Below the pieces are notes generated by a model, which saw only the letters and a list, made by a program, of their open reading frames with translations, was not told the origin of the DNA and made no database searches. From contig AM422018.1 in the NCBI GenBank assembly GCA_000069925.1, positions 496,001 through 560,000 of the forward strand: DNA of 64,000 bases, given 5' to 3'. Shown here piece after piece: positions 44,757 through 54,472 of the stretch; within the stretch, counting starts at the first letter, position 1, and every line of letters begins with the position of its first letter. Position numbers and translations under genes: made by a program. Origin of the DNA: Candidatus Phytoplasma australiense. Its GTDB lineage: Bacteria > Bacillota_I > Bacilli_A > Acholeplasmatales > Acholeplasmataceae.

Positions 44757-46430
44757 ATGACTTTAGAAAATATCAAAATAAAAATAGAAAAAACTTTAAA
44801 AAAACTTTTAAATGAAGATGTTTTTTTGCAAGAACAAGTTAATAATTATGATTTTGATTTTTCATTGCCTTTATTCGCTTATGCTAAAAAACAAAAATTG
44901 AATCCAGCTTTAATTTTTAAGAATATCGAAAAAGAATTAATTAAAACTGAAGAAATAGAAGAAATAATGTTTTTAAATGGCTTTTTGAATATTAAATTAA
45001 AAAGAAAACTTGTAGCCAAAAATATTTTATTAGAAATAAATCGTCTTCAAAGTAATTACGGGGACCAACCAAACAAAAATAAAACTGTAGTTATTGATTA
45101 TTCTTCGCCTAATATTGCCAAAAATTTTTCTGTTGGTCATCTTCGTTCAACTGTTTTAGGAAATGCCTTAAAAAACATTTATCAAAAATTAGGTTTTAAA
45201 GTGATTGGGATTAACCATTTAGGAGATTGGGGCACTCAATTTGGAAAAATGATTGTTGCTTATCAAAAATGGGGTCAAAAAGAAAAAATTTTAAAAGATC
45301 CTATCAACGAACTCCAAAAACTCTATCTTTTGTTTCATCAAAAAGCCGAGGAAAACCAAACATTAAACGATGAGGCCAACGAAGCCTTTTTACAATTAGA
45401 AAAAAAGAATAAAGAATATCTTGAGTTATGGAAGTATTTTCGCGATGTTTCTTTAAATGAATTTTGTAAAATTTATAAAATTCTCGGAGTTTCTTTTGAT
45501 TATTTTTTAGGAGAGTCTTTTTATAACGATCAAATAAAAGAACTTTTAGAAGAATTACACCAAAAAAAACTTTTAAAACAAGAAGAAAAAATGTTGTTAA
45601 TAGAATTAGATCAATTACCGCCTGGTTTAATTCAAAAAACGAACGGCAGCACTTTATATTTAACTCGCGATTTGGCCACTCTTAAATATCGTTACAAAAC
45701 TTACAATTGTCAAACTATTTTGTATGTAGTAGGAAACGAACAAAAACTTTATTTTAAACAATTGGATCAAATTATTAAAAAAATGGGATATCACGATGTT
45801 ACAATTGAAAATATTAATTTTGGTTTGGTTTTGATGGATGGTAAAAAAATTTCAACAAGACATCATAAATTTACTACATTGATGGATGTTATTAATCAAG
45901 CAACAAACTTAGCCGAAAAAATTATTCAAGAAAAAAATCCGTCTTTAACTAACATCAAAGAAACTGCTCAAAAAATCGCTGTTGGAGCTATTATTTTTAA
46001 CGATCTTAAAAATGACAGGCATTTAGATATTGATTTTAACCTTGAAAATATTTTACAATTCAAAGGACAAACAGCCCCTTATTTGCAATATACAGCCGCA
46101 CGCCTTAATTCACTTTTAAAAAAAGAAAAAATAGATTTTCAATTAATTGATGAAAACATATATCAACAAAATCATTATTTTGCTTTAATCAAATTATTAA
46201 GTCAATTTCCTTGGATTTTAGAAAAAAGCCAAAAAGAAAAAATGCCAAGTATTTTGTCTAGACATCTTATCAAAATAACTCAAAATGTTAATGGTTTATA
46301 CGCTCAAGAAAGAATTTTATCTCACGATAAAATAATTAAAAACACTAATCTTTTATTAATTAAAGCAGTTTTAATTGTTATTAAAGAAAGTTTAAGAATT
46401 TTAGGAATTCCTTTTTTAGAAAGCATGTAA
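44757..46430 (+). CDS. argS: Arginyl-tRNA synthetase
   Basis: 557 residues. N-terminal Add-1 domain, then the class I core with YSSPNIAKNFSVGHLRST (HIGH motif region) near residue 118, LGDWGTQFGKMI, the degenerate KMSKS region MDGKKISTRHHKF typical of ArgRS, and the DALR anticodon-binding domain at the C-terminus (YAQERILS, LLIKAVLIVIKESLRILGI). It charges tRNA-Arg. AAGGAAAG precedes the ATG. A weak imperfect hairpin lies just upstream (44684-44707). Confidence 0.96.
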   Translation: MTLENIKIKIEKTLKKLLNEDVFLQEQVNNYDFDFSLPLFAYAKKQKLNPALIFKNIEKELIKTEEIEEIMFLNGFLNIKLKRKLVAKNILLEINRLQSNYGDQPNKNKTVVIDYSSPNIAKNFSVGHLRSTVLGNALKNIYQKLGFKVIGINHLGDWGTQFGKMIVAYQKWGQKEKILKDPINELQKLYLLFHQKAEENQTLNDEANEAFLQLEKKNKEYLELWKYFRDVSLNEFCKIYKILGVSFDYFLGESFYNDQIKELLEELHQKKLLKQEEKMLLIELDQLPPGLIQKTNGSTLYLTRDLATLKYRYKTYNCQTILYVVGNEQKLYFKQLDQIIKKMGYHDVTIENINFGLVLMDGKKISTRHHKFTTLMDVINQATNLAEKIIQEKNPSLTNIKETAQKIAVGAIIFNDLKNDRHLDIDFNLENILQFKGQTAPYLQYTAARLNSLLKKEKIDFQLIDENIYQQNHYFALIKLLSQFPWILEKSQKEKMPSILSRHLIKITQNVNGLYAQERILSHDKIIKNTNLLLIKAVLIVIKESLRILGIPFLESM

Positions 46431-46825
46431 ATTTGAGAATAAAAGTTTAAAACACAATACTTGCTTCTTTTTTTCCGTTATCACCAATTAATTTTGAATA
46501 AAGTTTAGAAAATACACTTAATTTTTATTTTTTATAATCAGAGACTTTATTGTTTTACACTATCCAAAATATAAAACCAAAGAGGACTCAGCAATTATAA
46601 TTTTAACCAAAAATAAATAAAAAAAGATGGAATGGTTAAAAAAATTAATAATTGTTGTAGTCCTCAAAGGGATAAATTATCATCATTGCCATGAATAATG
46701 AAATATTTAATTTTGTAGTTGAGAGTAGAGTTTATTTTTCAAAAAAAGAAAAATTAGGAAAAAATTGCCACTAAATTTTTTCAATGTTTTTTTATTAAAA
46801 AATATTCAACGTTTAAAAAAATTCT
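46431..46825. other. Gene-free region after argS with an inverted-repeat element
   Basis: No coding region. The main structure is a long imperfect inverted repeat: 46582-46609 (GAGGACT...AACCA) against 46633-46665 (TGGTT...AGTCCTC), about 28-33 bases per arm with a 23-base centre. If its ends are taken as AGGACT/AGTCCT, it is flanked by identical CAAAG pentamers (46578-46582 and 46665-46669), as a target-site duplication would be. Otherwise AT-rich. Confidence 0.65.
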
Positions 46826-46834
46826 TGATATAAT
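46826..46834 (+). promoter_or_regulatory. Extended -10 promoter for tRNA-Leu
   Basis: TGATATAAT about 43 bases before the tRNA 5' end. A TTCAAC lies 18 bases upstream of the TATAAT and is the best -35 candidate among the promoters here. Confidence 0.65.
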
Positions 46835-46876
46835 ATATAAGTATCGTGTTTATTTTTTAATTGAAATATATTTGAA

Positions 46877-46961
46877 GCTGATGTGGCGGAATGGTAGACG
46901 CACTTGACTCAAAATCAAGCGAGTAACTCTCATGTCGGTTCGAGTCCGATCATCAGTACCA
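46877..46961 (+). tRNA. tRNA-Leu (anticodon CAA)
   Basis: Class II tRNA of 85 bases with encoded CCA (46959-46961). Acceptor GCTGATG pairs with CATCAGT, with a G-T wobble at the end. The D arm contains TGGTAGACGCA. The anticodon stem CTTGA/TCAAG encloses loop CTCAAAA with CAA at 46910-46912, reading UUG. There is a long variable arm (CGAGTAACTCTCATG), and the T arm GTCGG-TTCGAGT-CCGAT is clear. The long variable arm and anticodon agree on leucine. Confidence 0.95.
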
Positions 46962-46994
46962 TAAATTAAATGTTTTTTTAAAAATAATAAAATA

Positions 46995-47035
46995 AAAAAA
47001 AGCCACATGCAATATGCAAGTCACGTGGTTTTTTT
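46995..47035 (+). terminator. Rho-independent terminator after tRNA-Leu
   Basis: Inverted repeat GCCAC...GTGGT with an inner TGCA/TGCA pairing, flanked by A-run and T7. It lies about 40 bases downstream of the tRNA and 60 bases before polC, which then needs read-through or its own promoter; none is evident. Confidence 0.8.
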
Positions 47036-47099
47036 ATTTTATTATGCACTTGTTTTAAATTAATATTGTTTTATTTTAATAAAATTAGGCGGCAAGTTG

Positions 47100-50000
47100 A
47101 TGTATAACAACGCATTTCAACAATTTATAAAAGAAAATGGTTTTGATAAAAATTATTTTCAAAATCCTCAATTAGAAAAAGTTTTGGTTTTAGAATCCAA
47201 AAATAAATTGATTTTACATATCAGCTTTCAAAAATTACTTTTAGTTCATGATTTAGAAACTTTTTTAGGTCAATTCAAAATTTTTCTCAAAGAAAAAGAA
47301 AAAGAATATCTGATAAAAACAATTCTCAAAGAAAAACAAAAAGATGAACTAACAGACAAAGAAAAAAAAGAACTGTTGGATAATTATGTAAAAAACGAAA
47401 TTGAGATGGAATATCGCATAAATTTCAAAAATTTTGATTATTTAACATCCCTTTTTCCTAGTTATTATCGTTATATTATTCCCAAAGCAAAAATCCAAAA
47501 AAAATATTCTGATTTGGATACATTTGAAAACGATGATTTTCAAATTAAATGCCAAAATAAAAAATTTATAATTTCTGTCAATCCTGAATCTTTTTTAACT
47601 TTAAATAAAAAAACAAAACTTTTAAAAGAGTTTTTTTACTCTTTTTATCGCTTTGAAAATGATTTTATCTTAGAAAAAGATGACAAAATTAAAATAAAAG
47701 TTGGCAAAGATATGACAAATACAACAAATGACAAAAAAAACCAAAATGAAGAAATTTTAAAAATACGAGATATTCCTAAATCTCCAAAAGAACTCGAAGA
47801 ATTTGGAAAAAACAATTCTCAAAAAACTTTTATCGTTGAAGGTCTTTTGGCTCATACCATCACAGAAAGTAATTTTCGTAAATACAATTGGAAAGAATTT
47901 TATTTTAGTTGTGTTATAGAAGAAAACAATGGCTTTTCAATTGAAGATAGAGACGCTATTTTAATCAAAGCCAAAGTTTCCAAAGAAAAAAAAGCAGAAA
48001 TTTTAAATCAAAATATCCAAATACACCAAAAAATTCAAATAGAAGCAGAAATTAAATACAGCGTTTGGGATGATGTCCATTTGCTTTTCGACCAAAACAA
48101 AATCAATATTTTAGGCCAATCTACTTTGTTTCCGGTTAGAAAAGATGAATTTGAAGGCAAAAAAAGAATAGAATTTCACACACACACAAAAATGTCTAAT
48201 TTAGATGCTATTAATAGTGCTAAAGAGTATTTGAAAATAGCAGAATCATGGGGTCATGAAGCAATTGCTTTTACCGATCATGATGGCATTTATTCTTATC
48301 CTGAAATATATGAATATTCCAAAGGAAAAAAAATCAAACCAATTTATGGATTAGAAATTGATTTTATTCAAGAAAGACCTATTTATATTACTAATCAAAT
48401 AGAAGATAATTTAACTCAAGATTTTAATTTAAAAGAAGCCACTTATGTTGTTTTCGACTTAGAAACAACTGGTTTTTCAAGCACAAAAGATAAAATTATT
48501 GAAATCGCTGGGGTCAAAATTAAACATGGTAAAAAAATACAAGAATTCCAAGCCTTAATTAATCCCCAAGAAAAACTAAGCCAAACTATTATTAACATCA
48601 CAAACATTACAGATGATATGTTGGAAGGAAAAAATACAATTGACCAAGTTTTGCCTGATTTTTTAAATTTTATTGAAAATTGCATTTTAGTTGCTCATAA
48701 TGCAACTTTTGATATAACTTTTTTAAAAGAAAAAATAAAAGAATTAGGGATAGCATACAAACCACAACCAGTAATTGATACGATGACATTATCACAACGT
48801 TTTTTCAGTGAATTTTTAAAATATTTTTCTTTAAAAAGATTAGCTACAGTTTTTAAAGTAAAAATGGAAGAACATCACCGTGCTTTAAGTGATGCAAACA
48901 CAACCGCTCAAGTTTTTATTAAGATGATTGATCAATTATCAGATGCTAGTAAAAATGACAAAAACGTATTAATTACAAATTTTTTTGATTTAAAAGATCC
49001 CATTGATCCTAAATACGAAAGATCTTATCATATCAATATTTTAGTAGCCAATCAAAAGGGTTATCGAAATCTTTTTGAACTTTTAAGCGCTGCATTAACA
49101 GATGGTTTTTATAAAAAACCTAGAGTTTTAAAATCTAGTTTATCCAAACATAGAGAAGGTCTTTTGGTTGGTAGTGGTTGTTATGATAGTAATATTTTTG
49201 AAATAGCCTTGAATTCCAACATTGAAAAATTAAGAAAAGCAATTTCTTTTTATGATTATATTGAAATTCAGCCCCCTCAAGCTTACAAACACTTAATTTC
49301 TCAGTTAGGTGATAAGGGAGAAAAAATCATTCACTCTACTTTAATAAAAATTATCGAAGAAACAAAGAAACAAAATAAAATCATCATTGCTACCGGAGAT
49401 GTCCATTATATACATCCTTGGGAAAAAGATTATCGTCAAATTTACATTAAAGCAAAACAAGTAGGAGGCGGGTTGCATAAATTATCTAAATATGGTGATT
49501 GCAATTTACCAAACAACCATCTTTTAACCACTCAAGAAATGCTTGAGGCGTTTAACTTTTTGCAAAATGACTATTTATCGCGTGAAATTATAATTGATAA
49601 CACTCATTTGCTTAATTCAAAAATCGAAAAAATTCAACCTTTCACTAAAGAACTTTTTTCTTTAAAAGATGATGCTTTTAAAGATATTTTAAATATACCA
49701 AGCATCAAAAAAGAAATCCAAAGTTTAGTGCAAAAAAAAGTTCAAAAATTATATGGGCCAAACCCTCATCCTTTGATTGATAAAAGATTAAAACAAGAAT
49801 TAAACAGTATCATTGGTGATGTTAATGATGCTACAAGTAATCAAGATATCGCTCCTATTTATTATTTATCTCATTTATTGGTTAAAAAATCTTTAGAAGA
49901 TGGTTATTTGGTAGGTTCTCGTGGCTCCATCGGTTCATCTTTGGTGGCTACCATGTTAGATATTACCGAAGTTAATCCTTTAAGACCGCATTATCGTTGC

Positions 50001-51689
50001 CCTAATTGTTGTTATACTATTATAAAAACAAAACCAGAAGAAAAAGAAAAATATTATTCTTTAGAAGAACAAAGTTATTATGATGCTTTAGGAAAAGTTT
50101 TTTCAGGCTATGATTTAGAAAATAAAAAATGCCCCAAATGTCAATCTCCCCTTGAAAAAGACGGTCATGATATTCCGTTTGAAACGTTTTTAGGGTTTGA
50201 AGGAAATAAAACTCCTGATATTGATCTTAATTTTGCAGGCGATTACCAGATTAAAGCTCATAATTACATTAAAAATTTAATCGGCGAAAAACATGCTTTT
50301 AGAGCTGGAACAATTCAAACAATTGCGAAAAGAAATGCTTATGGTTATGTAAAGGGTTTTGTTGAAAGTGCTAACAAAAATTGGCGTAAACAAAAAATAT
50401 CCCAAATAACAACCAAAATTGAAGGAGTCAAACGTTCAACTGGACAACATCCAGGAGGAATCGTTATTGTTCCGCCGAATCGAAGCATTTATGAAATAAC
50501 ACCAATTCAATTTCCGGCCAATGATACCAATTCTGAATGGAAAACAACTCATTTTGATTATCATTCCTTTGAAAATAATTTATTTAAATTAGATATTTTA
50601 GGCCATGATGATCCTATGATGATTAAATTTTTAATGGATTGTGTTAAAAAAAATCCAAATAAATTCGCTTTTAAAAAAGCTCAAGAAATTCCTTTAGATG
50701 ATCCTGAAGTTTATAAATTATTTTCTGAAGATATGAAAATAACTTCTGCTCAAAATGAAACAATTACAATCGATTCTTTAGGGATTCCGGAATTTGGAAC
50801 AACCTTCGTTAAACAAATGTTAAAAGATATTAAAAAAAATCATAAAAAAAATATCAATTTTGCTGATTTAGTTAAAATTTCTGGGCTTTCTCATGGAACC
50901 GATGTTTGGCTTAAAAACGCTAAAGATGTCATTGGTCAAACGGGTGATTTTGAAAAATATAAAAACCAAAATATTTCTTTTGATGACATTATTGGTTGTC
51001 GCGATGATATTATGTTGCAATTGCAAGATAAAGGTGTTGATGCTTTAAAAGCTTTTGAAATCATGGAATTCATCCGCAAAGGTCAACCACAAAATGATCC
51101 AAAAACTTGGCAAGATTATAAAAATTTGATGGAAGGAAAAGTTGAAAACTGGTATATTGATTCAGCTGAAAAAATCAAGTATTTGTTCCCAAAGGCCCAT
51201 GCAACTGCTTATGTTATTATGGCTTTAAGAATTGCTTGGTTTAAAGTTTATGCTCCTTTGATTTTTTATAGTGGTTATTTTTCCAAAAGAGCAGAACAAT
51301 TTGATCATCAAATTATGATTAGCAATGATCCAGAAATTATTCAAAACAAAATCAATAATCTTAAAAAAAATGAAATCAAAGCAAAAGAAGCGGTTTTGAT
51401 TAACACTCTCCAAATAGCCAAAGAAATGTTACAACGTGGTTTTAAATTTTTAAGCGTTGATTTCAATAAATCAGATATTGATGTTTTTAAAATAGAAAAC
51501 GATAATTATTTGAGAATGCCTTTGCTTTGCATTGATGGTTTAGGAATGATTGCTGCTAAAAAAATTATAAAAACTCGCGAAGACAAACCTTTTACTCAAG
51601 AAGATTTTCGCACTCGTTCTAGGGTTAACAAAAAAATATTTGAACAAATTATAAAAGAAAATCTTTTAGAATCCTTACCCAAAGAATAA
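47100..51689 (+). CDS. polC: DNA polymerase III PolC (Gram-positive alpha with proofreading)
   Basis: 1529 residues from ATG 47100 (AGGCGG 7 bases upstream; the TTG just before is less likely). Order: N-terminal domain; OB fold (TFIVEGLLAHTITES); PHP domain (IEFHTHTKMSNLDA, AFTDHDGIYSYPE), interrupted by the DEDD exonuclease (VVFDLETTGFSSTKDKI, VAHNATFDITFLK, HHRALSDANTTA); zinc finger (YRCPNCCYTI, KKCPKCQSPL); polymerase core (GSRGSIGSSLVA, NKTPDIDLNF); C-terminal helix-hairpin-helix. It is the main replicative polymerase; DnaE is the partner that extends primers. Confidence 0.97.
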   Translation: MYNNAFQQFIKENGFDKNYFQNPQLEKVLVLESKNKLILHISFQKLLLVHDLETFLGQFKIFLKEKEKEYLIKTILKEKQKDELTDKEKKELLDNYVKNEIEMEYRINFKNFDYLTSLFPSYYRYIIPKAKIQKKYSDLDTFENDDFQIKCQNKKFIISVNPESFLTLNKKTKLLKEFFYSFYRFENDFILEKDDKIKIKVGKDMTNTTNDKKNQNEEILKIRDIPKSPKELEEFGKNNSQKTFIVEGLLAHTITESNFRKYNWKEFYFSCVIEENNGFSIEDRDAILIKAKVSKEKKAEILNQNIQIHQKIQIEAEIKYSVWDDVHLLFDQNKINILGQSTLFPVRKDEFEGKKRIEFHTHTKMSNLDAINSAKEYLKIAESWGHEAIAFTDHDGIYSYPEIYEYSKGKKIKPIYGLEIDFIQERPIYITNQIEDNLTQDFNLKEATYVVFDLETTGFSSTKDKIIEIAGVKIKHGKKIQEFQALINPQEKLSQTIINITNITDDMLEGKNTIDQVLPDFLNFIENCILVAHNATFDITFLKEKIKELGIAYKPQPVIDTMTLSQRFFSEFLKYFSLKRLATVFKVKMEEHHRALSDANTTAQVFIKMIDQLSDASKNDKNVLITNFFDLKDPIDPKYERSYHINILVANQKGYRNLFELLSAALTDGFYKKPRVLKSSLSKHREGLLVGSGCYDSNIFEIALNSNIEKLRKAISFYDYIEIQPPQAYKHLISQLGDKGEKIIHSTLIKIIEETKKQNKIIIATGDVHYIHPWEKDYRQIYIKAKQVGGGLHKLSKYGDCNLPNNHLLTTQEMLEAFNFLQNDYLSREIIIDNTHLLNSKIEKIQPFTKELFSLKDDAFKDILNIPSIKKEIQSLVQKKVQKLYGPNPHPLIDKRLKQELNSIIGDVNDATSNQDIAPIYYLSHLLVKKSLEDGYLVGSRGSIGSSLVATMLDITEVNPLRPHYRCPNCCYTIIKTKPEEKEKYYSLEEQSYYDALGKVFSGYDLENKKCPKCQSPLEKDGHDIPFETFLGFEGNKTPDIDLNFAGDYQIKAHNYIKNLIGEKHAFRAGTIQTIAKRNAYGYVKGFVESANKNWRKQKISQITTKIEGVKRSTGQHPGGIVIVPPNRSIYEITPIQFPANDTNSEWKTTHFDYHSFENNLFKLDILGHDDPMMIKFLMDCVKKNPNKFAFKKAQEIPLDDPEVYKLFSEDMKITSAQNETITIDSLGIPEFGTTFVKQMLKDIKKNHKKNINFADLVKISGLSHGTDVWLKNAKDVIGQTGDFEKYKNQNISFDDIIGCRDDIMLQLQDKGVDALKAFEIMEFIRKGQPQNDPKTWQDYKNLMEGKVENWYIDSAEKIKYLFPKAHATAYVIMALRIAWFKVYAPLIFYSGYFSKRAEQFDHQIMISNDPEIIQNKINNLKKNEIKAKEAVLINTLQIAKEMLQRGFKFLSVDFNKSDIDVFKIENDNYLRMPLLCIDGLGMIAAKKIIKTREDKPFTQEDFRTRSRVNKKIFEQIIKENLLESLPKE

Positions 51690-51767
51690 AAAAATTAATA
51701 ATTTTCTATTTGGAAAAACTAACATTCTTTTAAAAATAGATAAAATAGATAAAAAGGGGATTAAAAA

Positions 51768-52772
51768 TTGATCCAAAAAAGATTAGTATCAGGTATTAAA
51801 CCAACGGGGGATTTAACTTTAGGTAATTATATTGGCGTTTTGCAACCTTTGCTTTTTTTGCAAAAAAATTTAAAAAATTTTGATTTTTACCTTTTTATAG
51901 CTGATTTGCATGCCCTTACTTTTTATCAAGAACCCTCGCAACTAAAAAAACAAATCAAAAAAGTAGCAGCTCTTTATTTGGCTTCAGGATTAGATCCAAA
52001 AAAAATAAACTTATTTATCCAATCAGAAATTATTGAACACTCTTATTTAGGTTATCTCTTGGAATGTAATTCTTATTTTAATGAACTCCAAAGAATGATT
52101 CAATATAAAGAAAAAAGCAAACAAAATAGTAATGGTATGCGAACTTCTTTATTCACTTATCCTACATTAATGGCAGCGGATATTTTAATTTACGATGCCA
52201 ACATTGTTCCAATCGGCCAAGACCAAAAACAACATTTAGAACTAACTAAAACTCTTGCCACTAGGTTTAATCATTTATACGGTAATACTTTCACAATCCC
52301 CGAAGCTTTTTTTAATCCTTTAGGAACAAAAATTAAAGGTTTACAAAAACCTTTAAAAAAAATGAGCAAAAGCGAAACTGAAAATGATAAAAATTATATT
52401 TTACTTTTAGATGAACCTGAAATAATTAAGAAAAAAATTATGGCTGCTGTGACAGATTCTGATACGTTCATCAAATACGACCCCGAAAATAAGCCGAGTA
52501 TTTCTAACCTTTTAACCATTTATTCTGCCTTAAAAAAAATTAGCATAAGAGAAAGTGAAAAAATATTTCAATCATCTTCTTATAAATATTTAAAAGATAA
52601 AATTTATGAAGCTGTTATAGAATTTATTATTCCTTTACAAAAAAAATTTTATCACTTAATTGATAACCCTAAATTAGATGAAATTTTAAATGAGGGGGCC
52701 AAAAAAGCTCGTCTGATTGCAGATGCTAAAATCAAAGAGGTACAAAATAAAATAGGAATTATGAGATTTTAA
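51768..52772 (+). CDS. trpS: Tryptophanyl-tRNA synthetase
   Basis: 334 residues from a TTG start 7 bases after AAAAGGGGA; no nearby ATG fits. Class I motifs: SGIKPTGDLTLGNYIGVL (HIGH variant GNYIG), IADLHALT, LMAADILIYDA, PIGQDQKQHLELT, and KKMSKSETEND (KMSKS). It charges tRNA-Trp with the standard CCA anticodon implied by UGG-only tryptophan. Followed by mobile-unit debris. Confidence 0.96.
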   Translation: MIQKRLVSGIKPTGDLTLGNYIGVLQPLLFLQKNLKNFDFYLFIADLHALTFYQEPSQLKKQIKKVAALYLASGLDPKKINLFIQSEIIEHSYLGYLLECNSYFNELQRMIQYKEKSKQNSNGMRTSLFTYPTLMAADILIYDANIVPIGQDQKQHLELTKTLATRFNHLYGNTFTIPEAFFNPLGTKIKGLQKPLKKMSKSETENDKNYILLLDEPEIIKKKIMAAVTDSDTFIKYDPENKPSISNLLTIYSALKKISIRESEKIFQSSSYKYLKDKIYEAVIEFIIPLQKKFYHLIDNPKLDEILNEGAKKARLIADAKIKEVQNKIGIMRF

Positions 52773-52803
52773 ATTATATTGAAAGTTGGATAAAATTTTA
52801 AAT

Positions 52804-53300
52804 GTGTGGACTGTTACATTATTTAGGACAATTTTTTATTTTTTAAAATTCTTTAAGACTGACTTATTTAAGTCGGTCTTTTTTTGTACCCAATTTTATT
52901 ATTAGAAATTTTAATTATTGGCTTTTGGTTTTTTTATAAATAAAATAATGTATAAACTAAAAAAATAATTTTCATATCTTTTCAAAAAAAAAAAAAAATC
53001 AAAAAGGAGAAAAAGATAATGAATGAAGGCAAGCGATCTTTACTAGGGGGTTTTACTTTTAGACTCCAAAAAAATAGAATCAGTTAGCGATATGATTGCA
53101 GAAACTGATTTTAATATTCTAAAACACCAATATATTTTTAAAGCGATGAAGCAACTGCACCAAGATGTCATGCAATTGATTATGTTTCTGTTAGTTGCAC
53201 TGAACTGTTTTCAAAACTTAAACAACTTTTGTTTTAGTTTTTTTTAAAACTCAAAAAAATATTGTGATAATTACAAATTTTCAAATTAAAAAATACTTGA
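52804..53300 (+). pseudogene. dnaB: dnaB-leader repeat and truncated dnaB, copy 3
   Basis: The best-preserved leader copy: gtgtggactgttacattat start, hairpin agactgactt / aagtcggtct (52856-52879, one T-G wobble) followed by T7, a long A-run, an AAGGAG-type site and ATG near 53019. Coding reads LLG then breaks at G5 (53046-53050); with G4 it continues VLLLDSKKIESVSDMIAET, then YIFKAMKQLHQD. A further shift leads to IDYVSVSCTELFSKLKQL near 53240. This is the DnaB N-terminal domain; the ATPase domain is absent. Confidence 0.88.
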
Positions 53301-53504
53301 ATTAAATTAAAAATTGTCTCATTTTTTCATATTTTATTAAATGCATGATGCATATTTTTCCACCAATAAACCACAAACAAATACAATTTAAACAAATATG
53401 TCATATTTTTTGTTTGTTATTTTAGAAATCCATACCCATGATGTTTTTTTGGAAAAACATTTTTAGAAAAAATTTGAAAATTATTTTTTTAAGTTTCAAA
53501 GAAA

Positions 53505-53590
53505 CCAAAAAAAGACCGACCTGAATAAATCAGTCTTTGCAAAATTTTTAAAAAATAAAAAGTGTCATATAAGAGTAAAATAATGAGTTT
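53505..53590 (-). repeat. Inverted copy of the dnaB-leader end repeat
   Basis: Read on the minus strand this matches the start of copy 3: actttttattttttaaaa, then aaagactgattt / aggtcggtcttt hairpin (12-bp stem using T-G pairs), followed by T7. Copies 3 and this one therefore face each other about 700 bases apart around the dnaB relic, like terminal inverted repeats of a collapsed mobile unit. Confidence 0.75.
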
Positions 53591-53794
53591 TAAAATGCAA
53601 TTATAGATTTTATAAAATATTTTTAAGTTCTAAAAAATTAAAATTTACACAAAATGCCCTCCATTATAAAGGGTTTGTGATTTTACAAATTTCAAACAAA
53701 TTATAAAACACATTAAAGAATTCAAAAAAACAATTAAAATCATCAAAAAATTTGTTAGAATATACATATAAAAAGAATAGGAAGGGAAATAAAT
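53591..53794. other. AT-rich spacer
   Basis: A weak hairpin, CCCT...AGGG with outer ACAAA/TTTGT (53644-53678), resembles the terminator at 55510. AGGAAGGG at 53779-53786 is the ribosome site of the next relic. No gene. Confidence 0.4.
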
Positions 53795-54472
53795 ATGAAA
53801 ACACCTATCATCTCCAATATTAAAAAAACTTATAGATTTTTTTAATTTAATTAATTTGTTTTGTTGCTTTTAAAGAATATGAAATTATCTATTATTTTTT
53901 TTAGTTTTAAAGAATATTTTTTTAAAACAAAAATGTCTAAAAAAATATTTCCCCAAGGAAAATATAGATATAAATAATGTTGATCCTCAAAAAGATGCAG
54001 ACATTTCATCACAACGCTTTTTCAAACAAAAATTAAAATAATTTTGAAAAAAAATAAATCAAAAAGTTGGTCATAAAATCGCTAAAAATGCTTTAAAAAA
54101 AGCTGCGAAAAAAACAGTAGGTAGGTTTTTGGGTAAAATTTTTGTTCCAAGTGTTATTACAACTTACGATAAAAAAGAACAAATAGAAGAAACAGTTAAA
54201 AATTTAAAAAAGAATTACTTTTGATATTACCAACAATAGCTATGAAAAAACTATTGGATTTTTAATTCATTTTGTTCCTGAAGAACAAATAAATGTTTAT
54301 TAATGTAAACAGAAAGATGATAACACTAAAATATTATAAATTAGTTGCGGAAACAAATATTAGTGATTCCGACCATTTATTAATTAATATATTAAAAACC
54401 AAAAATATATTTGCAGATAATCATTCCTTAAATATTTATGGCGGAAAATTAAAAGAAGAAGGTAAACAATAA
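53795..54472 (+). pseudogene. Decayed gene of unknown family
   Basis: ATG at 53795 behind AGGAAGGG starts MKTPIISNIKKTYRFF and stops. Coding character continues through at least four frame changes: NIDINNVDPQKDADISSQRF, then KVGHKIAKNALKKAAKKTVG with VPSVITTYDKKEQIEETVK, then ITFDITNNSYEKTIGFLIHF with VPEEQIN, then LVAETNISDSDHLL and LNIYGGKLKEEGKQ. It ends TAATG, overlapping the next start. Repaired it would be about 220 residues with a basic central part. Family not recognised. Typical of genes carried in phytoplasma mobile units. Confidence 0.55.
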
